Positions 8,360 through 16,868 of a stretch of DNA of 64,000 nt are shown in pieces. This DNA is from Vreelandella sedimenti (GTDB lineage Bacteria > Pseudomonadota > Gammaproteobacteria > Pseudomonadales > Halomonadaceae). The DNA is taken from NCBI RefSeq assembly GCF_013416325.1, contig NZ_JACCGK010000020.1, positions 36,056 through 100,055 on the forward strand. Direction: 5' to 3'. Under the pieces are notes generated by a model, which was given only the letters and a program-made list of their open reading frames with translations, was not told the origin of the DNA and did not search any database. The position numbers and the translations under genes were made by a program. Position 1 is the stretch's first letter. Each line of letters starts with the position of its first letter.

Positions 8360-9214
8360 TTAGCTAAATACCACTGTCTTGTTGCCGTGCACCAACACGC
8401 GATCCTCTAAGTGCCAACGTAAACCTCTCGCCAACACTGCTTTCTCAACGTCACGACCAAAACGTACTAAGTCAGTGGGCGTATGACAGTGGCTAACGCG
8501 ATGGATATCCTGTTCGATGATGGGGCCTGCATCGAGTTCCTCGGTCACATAGTGGCAGGTAGCGCCAATCAGCTTAACGCCCCGCTGGTAGGCCTGGTGG
8601 TAGGGCTTAGCCCCGGCAAAAGAGGGCAAAAAGCTGTGGTGAATGTTAATCACTCGCCCCGCATAGCGCGCGCACAGCTCAGGGGGCAGTATTTGCATAT
8701 AGCGCGCCAGCACCACGCAGTCGGCACGGGCACTGTCGATTTCGGCCTGAACTTTGGCAAACGATGCTTGCTTATTGTCGGGGTCGACCGCTACATGGTG
8801 ATAAGGAATGCCGTACCACTCCGTCAGCGAACGCATATCATCATGGTTGGAGATAACCCCGACAATATCGCAATCCAGCTCCCCCGCCTGCCAGCGGTAA
8901 AGTAGATCTACCAAGCAGTGTGACTCCCGCGACACCATCAGCACTACTCGCCTACGCTGCTGGGTATCCACCAGTGACCACTGCATATTGAATTCGCTGG
9001 CCACCGGTTCAAACGCCGCGCGCAGCGCTTCCGCCGACATACCTACCGAATCCGCCAGAATTTCGTAGCGCATAAAAAAGCAGCCGGTTTCTAAATCGGA
9101 GTGCTGGCTGGCTTCGGTAATGGATCCGCCCTGCTGGGCAATAAAGCTCGATACCCGTGCAACAATACCCACCCGGTCAGGACAGGAAACCACTAAACGA
9201 TAATAATGAGACAT
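8360..9214 (-). CDS. purU: formyltetrahydrofolate deformylase
   Basis: Hydrolyses 10-formyl-THF to formate and THF, balancing one-carbon pools and supplying formate for purine synthesis. An N-terminal ACT domain (residues 1-85, RLVVSCPDRVGIVARV) precedes a formyltransferase-like catalytic domain containing RYMQILPPELC, NIHHSFLPSFAGAKPYHQAY and HYVTEELDAGPII, with the Asn-His-Asp catalytic set typical of the fold. 284 residues matches the family. It is divergent from the RNase J gene. Confidence 0.95.
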   Translation of the reverse strand: MSHYYRLVVSCPDRVGIVARVSSFIAQQGGSITEASQHSDLETGCFFMRYEILADSVGMSAEALRAAFEPVASEFNMQWSLVDTQQRRRVVLMVSRESHCLVDLLYRWQAGELDCDIVGVISNHDDMRSLTEWYGIPYHHVAVDPDNKQASFAKVQAEIDSARADCVVLARYMQILPPELCARYAGRVINIHHSFLPSFAGAKPYHQAYQRGVKLIGATCHYVTEELDAGPIIEQDIHRVSHCHTPTDLVRFGRDVEKAVLARGLRWHLEDRVLVHGNKTVVFS

Positions 9215-9298
9215 GTGAGCTACTCTTGACCTATTGCTAAGTTAATTATGACAAACCAGCGGCTTAGGTCGCATAGTGTATCGGAAGGCCATGGATGA

Positions 9299-9328
9299 TT
9301 GTTAGCTGCCCCTGCCTTCCCGTATAGT
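9299..9328 (+). promoter_or_regulatory. candidate sigma70 promoter for the RNase J gene
   Basis: TTGTTA (9299-9304), an 18-base spacer and TATAGT (9323-9328), 32 bases before the ATG. Confidence 0.45.
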
Positions 9329-9360
9329 TAAGTCACTACTTTTTAGGTTTTTCATAACAG

Positions 9361-11055
9361 ATGCATTCACCACGCGTTCAAATTCGTCCCCGTCGTCGTC
9401 CACCGCTGCGCATGTTGCCGCTGGGGGGATGCGGTGAGATTGGAATGAATCTAACGCTATACGGCTATGACGATCACTGGATAGCCGTGGACTGCGGCAT
9501 GATGATCCGCCAGGATCTTCCTAACTCGCCGCTGCAGGTACCCAATCTTGATACGCCGAAAGCACTAGGGATCGTGCCCAAAGCGCTATTTATCACCCAT
9601 GGCCACGAAGACCACATTGGTGCCGTAGCCTGGCTATGGCCGATGTGGAACTGCCCCATTTACGCCACCCCGCTAGCGGCAGGCCTGTTGCGGCTAAAAT
9701 TTGCCGAGCATCAGCTTAGCAGTGCGGCTATCCATGTCATTGAACCTGGCGAGGCCCTAGAGAGCGGGCCATTCACGCTGCGTTATTTACTTTTAACTCA
9801 CTCCATTCCCGAAAGCTGTGCGCTAATAATGATGGCCGGTGGCTATCGCGTTTTACATACCGGCGACTGGAAACTCGACCCTGAACCGATTATCGGCACG
9901 CCGATCAGTGCAGCCCTCTTCAAGGCCCTTGCCCCGGTTGACTTGGTAGTGGGCGATTCCACTAACGCCCCCATGCCAGGGCACTCAGGCAGCGAAGGGG
10001 ACGTCGCCCGCGCCCTGACAAAAACCCTCGCCAAATGCCAGGGCCGGGTGGTGGTCTCCTGCTTTGCCAGTAACCTTGCCCGAGTGTTAGCAATAGGACG
10101 CGCCGCTCAGAAGTGTGGCCGCCGCATTAGCTTGATGGGCCGTTCAATGGAGCGCATGGTCAGCGTTGCCCGGGGGCTCGGCTATATGGATGATTTACCG
10201 CCTTTGGTGCCCAATCATGACTTAGGCTATCTTCCCCCGGATGAAGTGGTGATTATCGCCACCGGCAGCCAGGGTGAGCCCCGAGCTGCGCTACAGCGCC
10301 TCGCCCAGGGTCGCCACCCTTTTGTGGATCTTCAGCCGGGCGATAACGTTATTTTTTCGGCTAAAGCCATTCCTGGCAATGAACGCCCCATTGAACAACT
10401 TAAAAAGCGTTTGGCGCACTTAGGCGTCAACCTCTACGACGAGTTCAACCACCCTGAGCTGCACGCTACCGGGCACCCCGCTCAGGATGAACTGATCAAG
10501 CTGTATCAGTGGGTCAGGCCAAAACATCTCATACCGGTGCATGGCGAAGCCCGCCACCAACAGGCTCATCAGACTATTGCCAAACAGCTAGGCATTAGCG
10601 CTCCATTGGCGCCGGTGAACGGCGATCTAATCTGCTTTGACAGTCACGGGCTGCGCTGTGAATCGCGCTATCCGCAGCCGCCCTGCATAGTCAGTCAAAA
10701 CAGCGTGGTACCCCACCCTGGTCTTGAGGTGCACGACGCCAACAAGGCCCGTCGCGGCAGCTTATACTTAGCGCTGCCGGTGACTGCTACTGACACTGGA
10801 TGGGCGCGTATTGGCCGTTTGATGCTGGATGCCACGGGGGCCAGCCCGCTGGATGAAGATAGTTTTAATGATTGGCTGGATGATCAGCTTGAGGAGATTG
10901 CAGCAGAGACGCTTGCCGACTTGCGCCAAGCATTACAGCCTCGCATGGTACAGTGGCTGGCGGAGCATATGCAGCATCTGCCCGATGTGCATCTACAGAT
11001 TATGGCCGCCGAAATGCCAGAGGTCATCCCCCTGGAGAACGCCGTCAATCGTTAG
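9361..11055 (+). CDS. rnj: ribonuclease J family metallo-beta-lactamase/beta-CASP nuclease
   Basis: Predicted 5'-3' exo/endoribonuclease. The metallo-beta-lactamase motif THGHEDHIGA is intact. The beta-CASP motifs follow: DSTNA, VVVSCFASN, GRSM, ATGSQGEP, IPGNE, ELHATGHP and IPVHGE, in the order seen in RNase J. The C-terminal ~130 residues match the length of the accessory domain. Total length 564, against about 555 in Bacillus. The N-terminus is strongly basic (QIRPRRRPP). The ribosome site is weak. In gammaproteobacteria RNase E is normally the main decay enzyme, so this is an additional nuclease. Divergent from purU and convergent with moaE. Confidence 0.85.
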   Translation: MHSPRVQIRPRRRPPLRMLPLGGCGEIGMNLTLYGYDDHWIAVDCGMMIRQDLPNSPLQVPNLDTPKALGIVPKALFITHGHEDHIGAVAWLWPMWNCPIYATPLAAGLLRLKFAEHQLSSAAIHVIEPGEALESGPFTLRYLLLTHSIPESCALIMMAGGYRVLHTGDWKLDPEPIIGTPISAALFKALAPVDLVVGDSTNAPMPGHSGSEGDVARALTKTLAKCQGRVVVSCFASNLARVLAIGRAAQKCGRRISLMGRSMERMVSVARGLGYMDDLPPLVPNHDLGYLPPDEVVIIATGSQGEPRAALQRLAQGRHPFVDLQPGDNVIFSAKAIPGNERPIEQLKKRLAHLGVNLYDEFNHPELHATGHPAQDELIKLYQWVRPKHLIPVHGEARHQQAHQTIAKQLGISAPLAPVNGDLICFDSHGLRCESRYPQPPCIVSQNSVVPHPGLEVHDANKARRGSLYLALPVTATDTGWARIGRLMLDATGASPLDEDSFNDWLDDQLEEIAAETLADLRQALQPRMVQWLAEHMQHLPDVHLQIMAAEMPEVIPLENAVNR

Positions 11056-11095
11056 AGCTGTGCATTATTGTGAAAAGCGCAGCAATGCAGCAGTC

Positions 11096-11569
11096 TCACT
11101 CCCAGCGCGCTGCATCTTGTTGATCAGAGTGACGCTCTTTGACCCAATACTCGCCCTGGCTAGAGTGCTCTTTCTTCCAGAAAGGCGCCTGGGTTTTCAG
11201 GTAATCCATAATAAAATCGCAGGCTTCGAACGCCTCACGCCGGTGTGCGCTGGCTACGAGAACGCGCACAATCGGATCACCTGGCTCCAGGTAACCGACG
11301 CGATGAATAATCCGTACCGCTTGGAGCGACCAACGCTGCCAAGCCTGTTCACCAATCTCCGTCAGCGTACGCTCGGTCATTCCTGGATAGTGTTCCAGCG
11401 TTAACCCCGTGACGTCAGGCGATTCATTAAAATCACGCACTAAGCCGGTAAAACTCACCACCGCGCCAATATCACTACGCCCCGCCAAGGCATCGTCATA
11501 GCCATAGTCCATTGAAAACGGGGCGGCTTGAATCGCTACTTTAATATCCAGCTTATTATTCACCCTCAC
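11096..11569 (-). CDS. moaE: molybdopterin synthase catalytic subunit
   Basis: Large subunit that transfers sulfur from the MoaD thiocarboxylate to cyclic pyranopterin phosphate. Typical MoaE elements: AVVSFTGLVRD, EHYPGMTE, VRIIHRVGYLEPGD, VLVASAHRREAFEACDFIMDYLK, and FWKKE with the conserved lysines. 157 residues is normal. The frame opens at GTG 11569, overlapping the stop of moaC/moaD (GTGA), which suggests translational coupling; a second GTG lies two codons in. It is the last gene of mobB-moaC/D-moaE. Confidence 0.93.
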   Translation of the reverse strand: MRVNNKLDIKVAIQAAPFSMDYGYDDALAGRSDIGAVVSFTGLVRDFNESPDVTGLTLEHYPGMTERTLTEIGEQAWQRWSLQAVRIIHRVGYLEPGDPIVRVLVASAHRREAFEACDFIMDYLKTQAPFWKKEHSSQGEYWVKERHSDQQDAARWE

Positions 11570-12363
11570 CCCCCTGTTACTGGCGGGAAAAATGCCACTT
11601 CGTCATCATCAGTCACTAACGCATCGTCATTGGCCATGACCTGATTAATAGCACACAGCGTACGCTGGTCGGTGAGTTGTTTAAAGCGACTATCCTGCTC
11701 GGCCAACGCGGCTTTTAACCCGCCAATGTCGCGGCTAGCCAGTTGATCGAGACTCACGACGGTCTCACTTTCGCCTACCCGCTCGCGCAGTTCGGCTAAA
11801 AACTTAACCCGCACGCAGGGTGAAGGGCAGCGCTCGCCCAAGCTGACTTCTCCGGCTACGCCGTCACCGGTAACAATCGGCGCCTGGGCGCTCATACGCT
11901 GGTAGTCACCACGCTGACCACCTTGCTTGCTGTCGAGTTGTATAGCTTCGATACGCATACCTTTATCGACCGCTTTGCACATATCGTAAAGCGTCAAACA
12001 GGCTACCGAGACGGCGGTAAGGGCTTCCATTTCGACCCCAGTGCGTCCATTCAAGCGACACAGCGAGGTTACATGAACGCAGGATTCGGCCACATCAATA
12101 TCGAACTCAACAGAAACCTTGGAGAGCGCCAGTGAGTGACAGAGAGGAATCAGCTCATGAGTACGTTTGGCCGCCTGGATACCAGCGATACGCGCGGTGG
12201 CCAACACATCGCCCTTGGGCAGTTCACCATCGCTAAGTAATTTCAGCGTTTCAGGCTGCATTATAATGCGCCCGGAGGCGACTGCTTCGCGGTGGGTTTC
12301 CTGCTTATCGCCGACGTCCACCATATTGGCTTCACCACGGGTATTGAGGTGGGTCAGATGCAT
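11566..12363 (-). CDS. moaC/moaD: MoaC-MoaD fusion (cyclic pyranopterin monophosphate synthase + molybdopterin synthase sulfur carrier)
   Basis: One uninterrupted 265-residue frame holds two molybdenum-cofactor proteins. Residues 1-158 are MoaC, with ATARIAGIQAAKRTHELIPLC, GVEMEALTAVS and the active-site stretch LYDMCKAVDKGM (Asp127, Lys130). After a linker of about 25 residues, 184-265 is MoaD (VRVKFLAELRERVG ... EVAFFPPVTGG), ending in the Gly-Gly whose C-terminus is thiocarboxylated. No stop or frame change separates them; a GTG at the MoaD boundary has no ribosome site, so I see no independent MoaD start. It starts 4 bases after mobB stops and overlaps moaE. These two proteins are normally separate polypeptides (about 160 and 81 residues). 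Confidence 0.9.
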   Translation of the reverse strand: MHLTHLNTRGEANMVDVGDKQETHREAVASGRIIMQPETLKLLSDGELPKGDVLATARIAGIQAAKRTHELIPLCHSLALSKVSVEFDIDVAESCVHVTSLCRLNGRTGVEMEALTAVSVACLTLYDMCKAVDKGMRIEAIQLDSKQGGQRGDYQRMSAQAPIVTGDGVAGEVSLGERCPSPCVRVKFLAELRERVGESETVVSLDQLASRDIGGLKAALAEQDSRFKQLTDQRTLCAINQVMANDDALVTDDDEVAFFPPVTGG

Positions 12364-12367
12364 GTTG

Positions 12368-12991
12368 TCACCATTGCTGTTTTGAGGACATACGTTTTGA
12401 AGACATACATTTTGAAGACATACATTTTGAAGACATACATTTTGAAGACATAGTATCGTTTTTAGCGCTTAACCAGGTCACTACCCACTGTGCAATCGCT
12501 TCATTATCGTCTAGATCTAACTGAGCCACCGAAGCCGCCAGGTCGATAGGCGGTGGTGCACTGAGCGCGACTGCCTCAACCCATCGACCGGTTAAAATAG
12601 CCGCATCGCCAATCCCATCGCGGTATAGCACCAGCTTGGGAATCGGCCAAGCTTTGAAGCCTTCGACAATCACCAAATCGGGATCGTGCGGCAACATCAT
12701 GGCAATTAGCTGGGCTAAATCAGGCTCTTCCTGGTCAGGAGTTTCCTGCATCAGCGCAAAGCGCTGACGGGAAGCCACCAGTATCGGTGCGGCACCTGCG
12801 CTACGCAGCTTATAGCTATCCTTGCCCGGCTGGTCGACATCAAACGAGTGGTGCGCATGCTTGATGACAGCGACGCTCAAGCCATGCTCCCCTAATCGTG
12901 GCAACAGCTTCTCTAGCAGCGTCGTTTTTCCGGTACCGCTCCAGGCAGCAATCCCCAGTATGGGAAAGGGCGCAGTTAGTTCGTTTTCCAT
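12368..12991 (-). CDS. mobB: molybdopterin-guanine dinucleotide biosynthesis adaptor MobB
   Basis: GTP-binding accessory protein of Mo-bis-MGD formation. It has a P-loop (AAWSGTGKTTLLEKL), then VIKHAHHSFDVDQPGKDSY and DLVIVEGFK, the classic MobB order. Start: ATG 12991 (MENELTAPF) follows AGGAG; the frame reaches an ATG eight codons earlier without a ribosome site. The family core ends near AIAQWVVTWLSAKND; beyond it the chain has a repeated pentapeptide, MSSK(C/R), written five times by a 15-bp DNA repeat and closing with QQW. The tail looks dispensable. First gene of the cofactor operon. Confidence 0.9.
   Translation of the reverse strand: MENELTAPFPILGIAAWSGTGKTTLLEKLLPRLGEHGLSVAVIKHAHHSFDVDQPGKDSYKLRSAGAAPILVASRQRFALMQETPDQEEPDLAQLIAMMLPHDPDLVIVEGFKAWPIPKLVLYRDGIGDAAILTGRWVEAVALSAPPPIDLAASVAQLDLDDNEAIAQWVVTWLSAKNDTMSSKCMSSKCMSSKCMSSKRMSSKQQW
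12380..12454 (-). repeat. five tandem 15-bp repeats in the 3' end of mobB
   Basis: Units at 12380, 12395, 12410, 12425 and 12440. The three central units are identical (TTTTGAAGACATACA on the plus strand); the first has two changes and the last ends AGT. Each encodes Met-Ser-Ser-Lys-Cys/Arg on the minus strand. Because 15 is a multiple of 3, gain or loss of units keeps the mobB frame. Confidence 0.95.
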
Positions 12992-13062
12992 GCCGCCGAA
13001 ACTCCTGATGATCACTAAACGCTATCATTCTAACGATTCACACAGCGTTTTAGAGAATGACT

Positions 13063-14295
13063 CTACTCGCCCTCTTGCTCGCGGGGTAATAGCCAGTTCA
13101 ACGCAATACCCACCAAAGCGGCCAGGCTAACGCCCTGCAGCGTAAACTGGCCACCGCCAAACTGCATGCCGCCAATCCCAAACACCAGTATCAGCGAAAC
13201 CACGACCAAGTTGCGCGGCGCCGTCAGCGACTGCCCTGCACGTACCAGTGTGTTCATACCGACCACCGCAATGGAGCCAAACAACAGCGTCATTATACCG
13301 CCCATTACCGGGCCAGGAATGGTCTGCAGCAACGCACCCAGCTTGGACAAAAACGCCAGCACAATGGCAATAATCGCGGCAACAATCATATACTTGGGAT
13401 TAAATGCCCGAGTGAGCGTTACCGCCCCGGTGACTTCCGAATAAGTAGTATTCGGCGGCCCGCCGAACAGTGCTGCTACGCTCGTCGCCAGCCCATCGCC
13501 TAGCAGAGTGCGATGCAGACCAGGCTTTTCCAGGTAGTTTTTGCGGGTCACCGAACCAATGGCCACCATATCACCAATGTGTTCTACCGCTGGGGCAATC
13601 GCGACCGGAATCATAAACAGAATGGCAGCCCAGTGAAAACTGGGTGCGGTAAAACTGGGTATCGATAACCACGCCGCCTCATGCACCGGTGTAAAGTCGA
13701 CCACACCCATCAACAACGCTAAAAAATAACCGGTGACAATGCCCCCCATGATCGGCACTAAGCGAAGTAGCCCGCGACCAAAAACGGCCAACACAAGTGT
13801 GACTAGCAAGCTGGTCATTGATAAGAAAATCGCCGCGCCATAGCCGATATTGTCGCTGGTTTCACCGGTCGCCATGCTTACTGCCACCGGCGCCAGCGCC
13901 AGGCCAATCACCATAATCACCGGCCCCACCACCACAGCGGGCAGCAAGCGATGTAGCCAAGCGGTGCCTTTTAAGCGTACAGCCTGGGAGATCGCCACAT
14001 AGACCAGCCCCGCTGCCATTAGTCCGCCCATGGTTGCCGAAACGCCAAAGCTCGCCACAGAGCCTTGAATAGGCGCTATAAAAGCAAACGATGAGGCTAA
14101 AAACACTGGCACGCTCTGCCTGGTGACCCCATGAAATACCAAGGTTCCCACCCCAGCCGTGAACAGCGCAACGCTTGGGTCGAGTCCTGTCAAAAGCGGT
14201 ACTAACACCAAGGCCCCAAACGCCACAAACAGCATTTGTGCGCCGGTTAAAATGACTTTTGGCCACGACTCAGCCTGACTGGCAGCTTCACGCAT
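13063..14295 (-). CDS. uraA: uracil permease (NCS2 family)
   Basis: Proton-coupled nucleobase carrier of the inner membrane, 410 residues with about 14 hydrophobic segments. The family segment VEHIGDMVAIGSVTRKNYLEKPGLHRTLLGDG is close to E. coli UraA, followed by FGGPPNTTYSEVTGAVTLTRA, the signature covering the substrate site. AGGAA precedes the ATG. It lies downstream of upp on the same strand, but an intrinsic terminator sits between them, so read-through or its own promoter is needed. Uracil specificity follows from the neighbour and the motifs. Confidence 0.92.
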   Translation of the reverse strand: MREAASQAESWPKVILTGAQMLFVAFGALVLVPLLTGLDPSVALFTAGVGTLVFHGVTRQSVPVFLASSFAFIAPIQGSVASFGVSATMGGLMAAGLVYVAISQAVRLKGTAWLHRLLPAVVVGPVIMVIGLALAPVAVSMATGETSDNIGYGAAIFLSMTSLLVTLVLAVFGRGLLRLVPIMGGIVTGYFLALLMGVVDFTPVHEAAWLSIPSFTAPSFHWAAILFMIPVAIAPAVEHIGDMVAIGSVTRKNYLEKPGLHRTLLGDGLATSVAALFGGPPNTTYSEVTGAVTLTRAFNPKYMIVAAIIAIVLAFLSKLGALLQTIPGPVMGGIMTLLFGSIAVVGMNTLVRAGQSLTAPRNLVVVSLILVFGIGGMQFGGGQFTLQGVSLAALVGIALNWLLPREQEGE

Positions 14296-14336
14296 AAGTG
14301 AATTCCTAGTGATTATTGATTTGATAGCAGGTATAC

Positions 14337-14370
14337 AAAAAAATGCCCCTGACGCTGGGCGTAAGGGGCA
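14337..14370 (-). terminator. intrinsic terminator between upp and uraA
   Basis: TGCCCCT (14344-14350) pairs with AGGGGCA (14364-14370). On the minus strand the stem runs into seven Ts. Confidence 0.8.
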
Positions 14371-14386
14371 ATGTCAGTAACGATGC

Positions 14387-15016
14387 TTAGCGCGTTCCGA
14401 AAATCTTATCGCCAGCGTCACCTAGCCCAGGGACGATGTAGCCATTTTCATCGAGGCGGTCATCGATTGAGGCGGTGTAAATTTCGATATCGGGGTAAGC
14501 GTCCTGCACCCGTTTGATACCTTCAGGGGCGGCGACGAGAACGATCACCTTCATATGTTCACAGCCACGCTCACGCAGCATGTCTAGTGTAGCCACCATC
14601 GAGCCGCCGGTGGCCAACATGGGATCAATCACGATCGCCATGCGCTCTTCGATATCGTTGGCAAACTTGGCAAAGTAAGGTACCGGTTGCAGCGTCTCTT
14701 CATCGCGATAAAGACCTACAACGCTTACCCGCGCACTCGGAATTAGATCCGTCACGCCTTCCAGCATGCCGAGCCCGGCACGCAGAATAGGTACAACGGT
14801 GACTTTTTTACCTTTTAATCGGCGCGTGGCAATCGGCTCACCGTTCCATCCCTGGATTTCATGATCTTCCAGCTCAAGACCTTTAGTTGCTTCATAGGTC
14901 AACAGCTTGGCGACTTCACCTGCCAGTTCACGAAAGCTCTTAGTGCTCAGGTCAACTTCGCGCATCAGACCCAGCTTATGTTGTACAAGCGGATGGTTAA
15001 TGGCGTAAACACTCAT
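14387..15016 (-). CDS. upp: uracil phosphoribosyltransferase
   Basis: Salvages uracil to UMP using PRPP. The family's regions are plain: TYEATKGLELED, VPILRAGLGML, GLYRDEETLQPVPYF, the PRPP loop IVIDPMLATGGSMVATLD, and the C-terminal uracil-binding segment GYIVPGLGDAGDKIFGT. 209 residues matches E. coli (208). GAGGAAG lies upstream of the ATG. Paired with uraA, it forms an uptake-and-trap system. Confidence 0.97.
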   Translation of the reverse strand: MSVYAINHPLVQHKLGLMREVDLSTKSFRELAGEVAKLLTYEATKGLELEDHEIQGWNGEPIATRRLKGKKVTVVPILRAGLGMLEGVTDLIPSARVSVVGLYRDEETLQPVPYFAKFANDIEERMAIVIDPMLATGGSMVATLDMLRERGCEHMKVIVLVAAPEGIKRVQDAYPDIEIYTASIDDRLDENGYIVPGLGDAGDKIFGTR

Positions 15017-15111
15017 GGGACTTCCTCACTGCAGGGGGTTCAGAATGGCAACCAAGGTTGCATTAGCTAGGCTCAAAATTGCGCGTATTCTACCCGCAAC
15101 CACTTACTAGG

Positions 15112-15795
15112 TTAAGGGGTTTCAGGCAATTGCCATTCGATAGGCGCTCGCCCTTGCGCCTGAAGAAATTGATTGGCTTGGGAAAAATGCCGGGTACCAA
15201 AAAAGCCCCGATGCGCAGAGAGAGGTGATGGGTGCGGGGCTTCCAGTATTAAATGGCGCCCTTGGTCGATTAACGCCTTCTTCTGGCGCGCATGACTGCC
15301 CCAAAGCAGAAACACACACGGCGGCGCGTGCAGGCTGACGGTTGCAATCGCGCGGTCAGTGAAGGGCTCCCATCCCTTACCGCGATGAGATGCCGCATTG
15401 CCCTGCTCCACGGTCAGCGAAGTGTTTAATAACAACACGCCCTGCTTGGCCCATGCTTCCAGATGGCCGTGGCGCACGGGGGTAAAACCAACATCGGTGG
15501 CCAACTCCTTATAGATATTGACCAGCGACGGCGGCACGGGTACACCGGGCTGCACGGAAAAGCATAAACCGTGAGCCTGATTGGGCCCGTGATAGGGATC
15601 CTGGCCTAAAATAACCACCTTCACTTCGTTCAACGGAGTCAGTTCAAAGGCTCGAAACCACTGCGTTGAATGGGGATATATGATCTTCTTCGCGGCTTTT
15701 TGCTGCGCCAAAAAATCTTTTAGCGCCAACATATAGTCAGCCTGAAACTCATTACCCAGCCACTGACTCCAATCGTCGGGAAGTGGATTGGCCAT
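15112..15795 (-). CDS. ung: uracil-DNA glycosylase
   Basis: Family 1 base-excision repair enzyme that removes uracil from DNA. The water-activating motif GQDPYHGPNQAHG (Asp66) and the DNA-intercalation motif HPSPLSAHRGFFG are intact. 227 residues, like E. coli (229). It starts two bases after the gpt stop; its ribosome site GAGG is inside the end of gpt, so the two are probably cotranscribed. The same leftward run continues up through apt and the purine permease. Confidence 0.97.
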   Translation of the reverse strand: MANPLPDDWSQWLGNEFQADYMLALKDFLAQQKAAKKIIYPHSTQWFRAFELTPLNEVKVVILGQDPYHGPNQAHGLCFSVQPGVPVPPSLVNIYKELATDVGFTPVRHGHLEAWAKQGVLLLNTSLTVEQGNAASHRGKGWEPFTDRAIATVSLHAPPCVFLLWGSHARQKKALIDQGRHLILEAPHPSPLSAHRGFFGTRHFSQANQFLQAQGRAPIEWQLPETP

Positions 15796-15797
15796 TA

Positions 15798-16277
15798 TTA
15801 CCTCTTCATTTGATCAACAAGCGGCTCAACATACGCAACGCCCATATCCCAGGGGAACTGAATCCAACACTGCTGGGCAACTTCGGTCAGATATTGATCC
15901 ACCATGGGGCGACCATCCGGCTTGGCGTAGATAGTCACAAAGTGAGCGTTAGGCAGCATTTTACGTACTGCCCGCGCTGTTTTGCCAGTATCCACCAAGT
16001 CATCGACCAGCAACCAACCCTCACCGTCATGATCGACGCCCTTCATGATATCCAGGCCGCCCTGATCCATATGGTCGTAGCTTTTAATACACACGGTATC
16101 GATCAGCCGGATATTAAGCTCCCGAGCAATCAGCGCGGCGGGAATTAAACCGCCGCGGGTAATCGCTACGATGCCTTTAAAATCACGCTCGATCATTTGA
16201 TGGCATAAGGTGCGCACATCACGGTGCAACTGATCCCAGGAGACAAAGAAGTGTTGGTGGTAGCGATCGCTGCTCAT
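15798..16277 (-). CDS. gpt: xanthine-guanine phosphoribosyltransferase
   Basis: Salvages xanthine and guanine to XMP and GMP. It begins HFFVSWDQLHRDVRTLCHQM, very like E. coli Gpt, and contains AITRGGLIPAALIARELNIR and the PRPP loop WLLVDDLVDTGKTARAVR, then WIQFPWD. 159 residues. It starts six bases after the apt stop, consistent with a gpt-ung unit behind apt. Confidence 0.95.
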   Translation of the reverse strand: MSSDRYHQHFFVSWDQLHRDVRTLCHQMIERDFKGIVAITRGGLIPAALIARELNIRLIDTVCIKSYDHMDQGGLDIMKGVDHDGEGWLLVDDLVDTGKTARAVRKMLPNAHFVTIYAKPDGRPMVDQYLTEVAQQCWIQFPWDMGVAYVEPLVDQMKR

Positions 16278-16283
16278 GGGGCA

Positions 16284-16829
16284 TTACTCGTCTTCGTTGA
16301 AAGAACAAACTGCGAATACACTGTAACCAGCATCGCGAATTTTCTGCGATCCGCCCAGCTCAGGCAGATCAATAATGGTGGCAGTCTCAACCACCTGACC
16401 ACCGCTGCGCTGAATGAGGTTGGCCGCGGCCAGCATGGTGCCACCAGTGGCGATCAGGTCATCCATCAGTAGAATACGGTCATCTTTCTGGAACGCATCG
16501 GAGTGCAGCTCCACTTCTGAATGTCCGTACTCCAGCTTATAAGTCTCGCTGATGGTCTTGAAAGGCAGCTTGCCCTTCTTACGCACCGGTACAAAGCTGC
16601 AACCCAACTCATAAGCGAGCGGCGCACCAATAATAAAGCCACGCGCATCGATGGCCGCGATGGCATCCAGGTTCATTTCCTGATAACGGTGAACGAAGCT
16701 ATCGATCAGCTTGCGAAAGGCTGCGCTATTTTGCAGCAACGGGGTGATGTCGCGAAAATTCACGCCCTGTTCAGGCCAATCGGGAACCGTGCGAATGACG
16801 GACTTAATGTAGTCGCCGTAGATGCTCAT
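16284..16829 (-). CDS. apt: adenine phosphoribosyltransferase
   Basis: Converts adenine and PRPP to AMP. Signatures: FRDITPLLQN, AIDARGFIIGAPLAYELGCSFVPVRK, GKLPFKTISETYKLEYG and the PRPP loop ILLMDDLIATGGTMLAA. ATG 16829 (MSIYGDYIKS) gives 181 residues, close to E. coli (183), with GAGA six bases upstream; in-frame starts up to 16868 exist but have poorer sites. Upstream on the same strand is an NCS2 purine permease, 39 bases away from the chosen start. Confidence 0.95.
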   Translation of the reverse strand: MSIYGDYIKSVIRTVPDWPEQGVNFRDITPLLQNSAAFRKLIDSFVHRYQEMNLDAIAAIDARGFIIGAPLAYELGCSFVPVRKKGKLPFKTISETYKLEYGHSEVELHSDAFQKDDRILLMDDLIATGGTMLAAANLIQRSGGQVVETATIIDLPELGGSQKIRDAGYSVFAVCSFNEDE

Positions 16830-16868
16830 CGCGTCTCTCATTGAGGGATAAAAAGTGGTAATGATCAA

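Noticed and set aside
12380..12454. Tandem 15-bp repeats as a possible CRISPR array
   Set aside because: The units abut without spacers and encode part of MobB; no cas genes are present.
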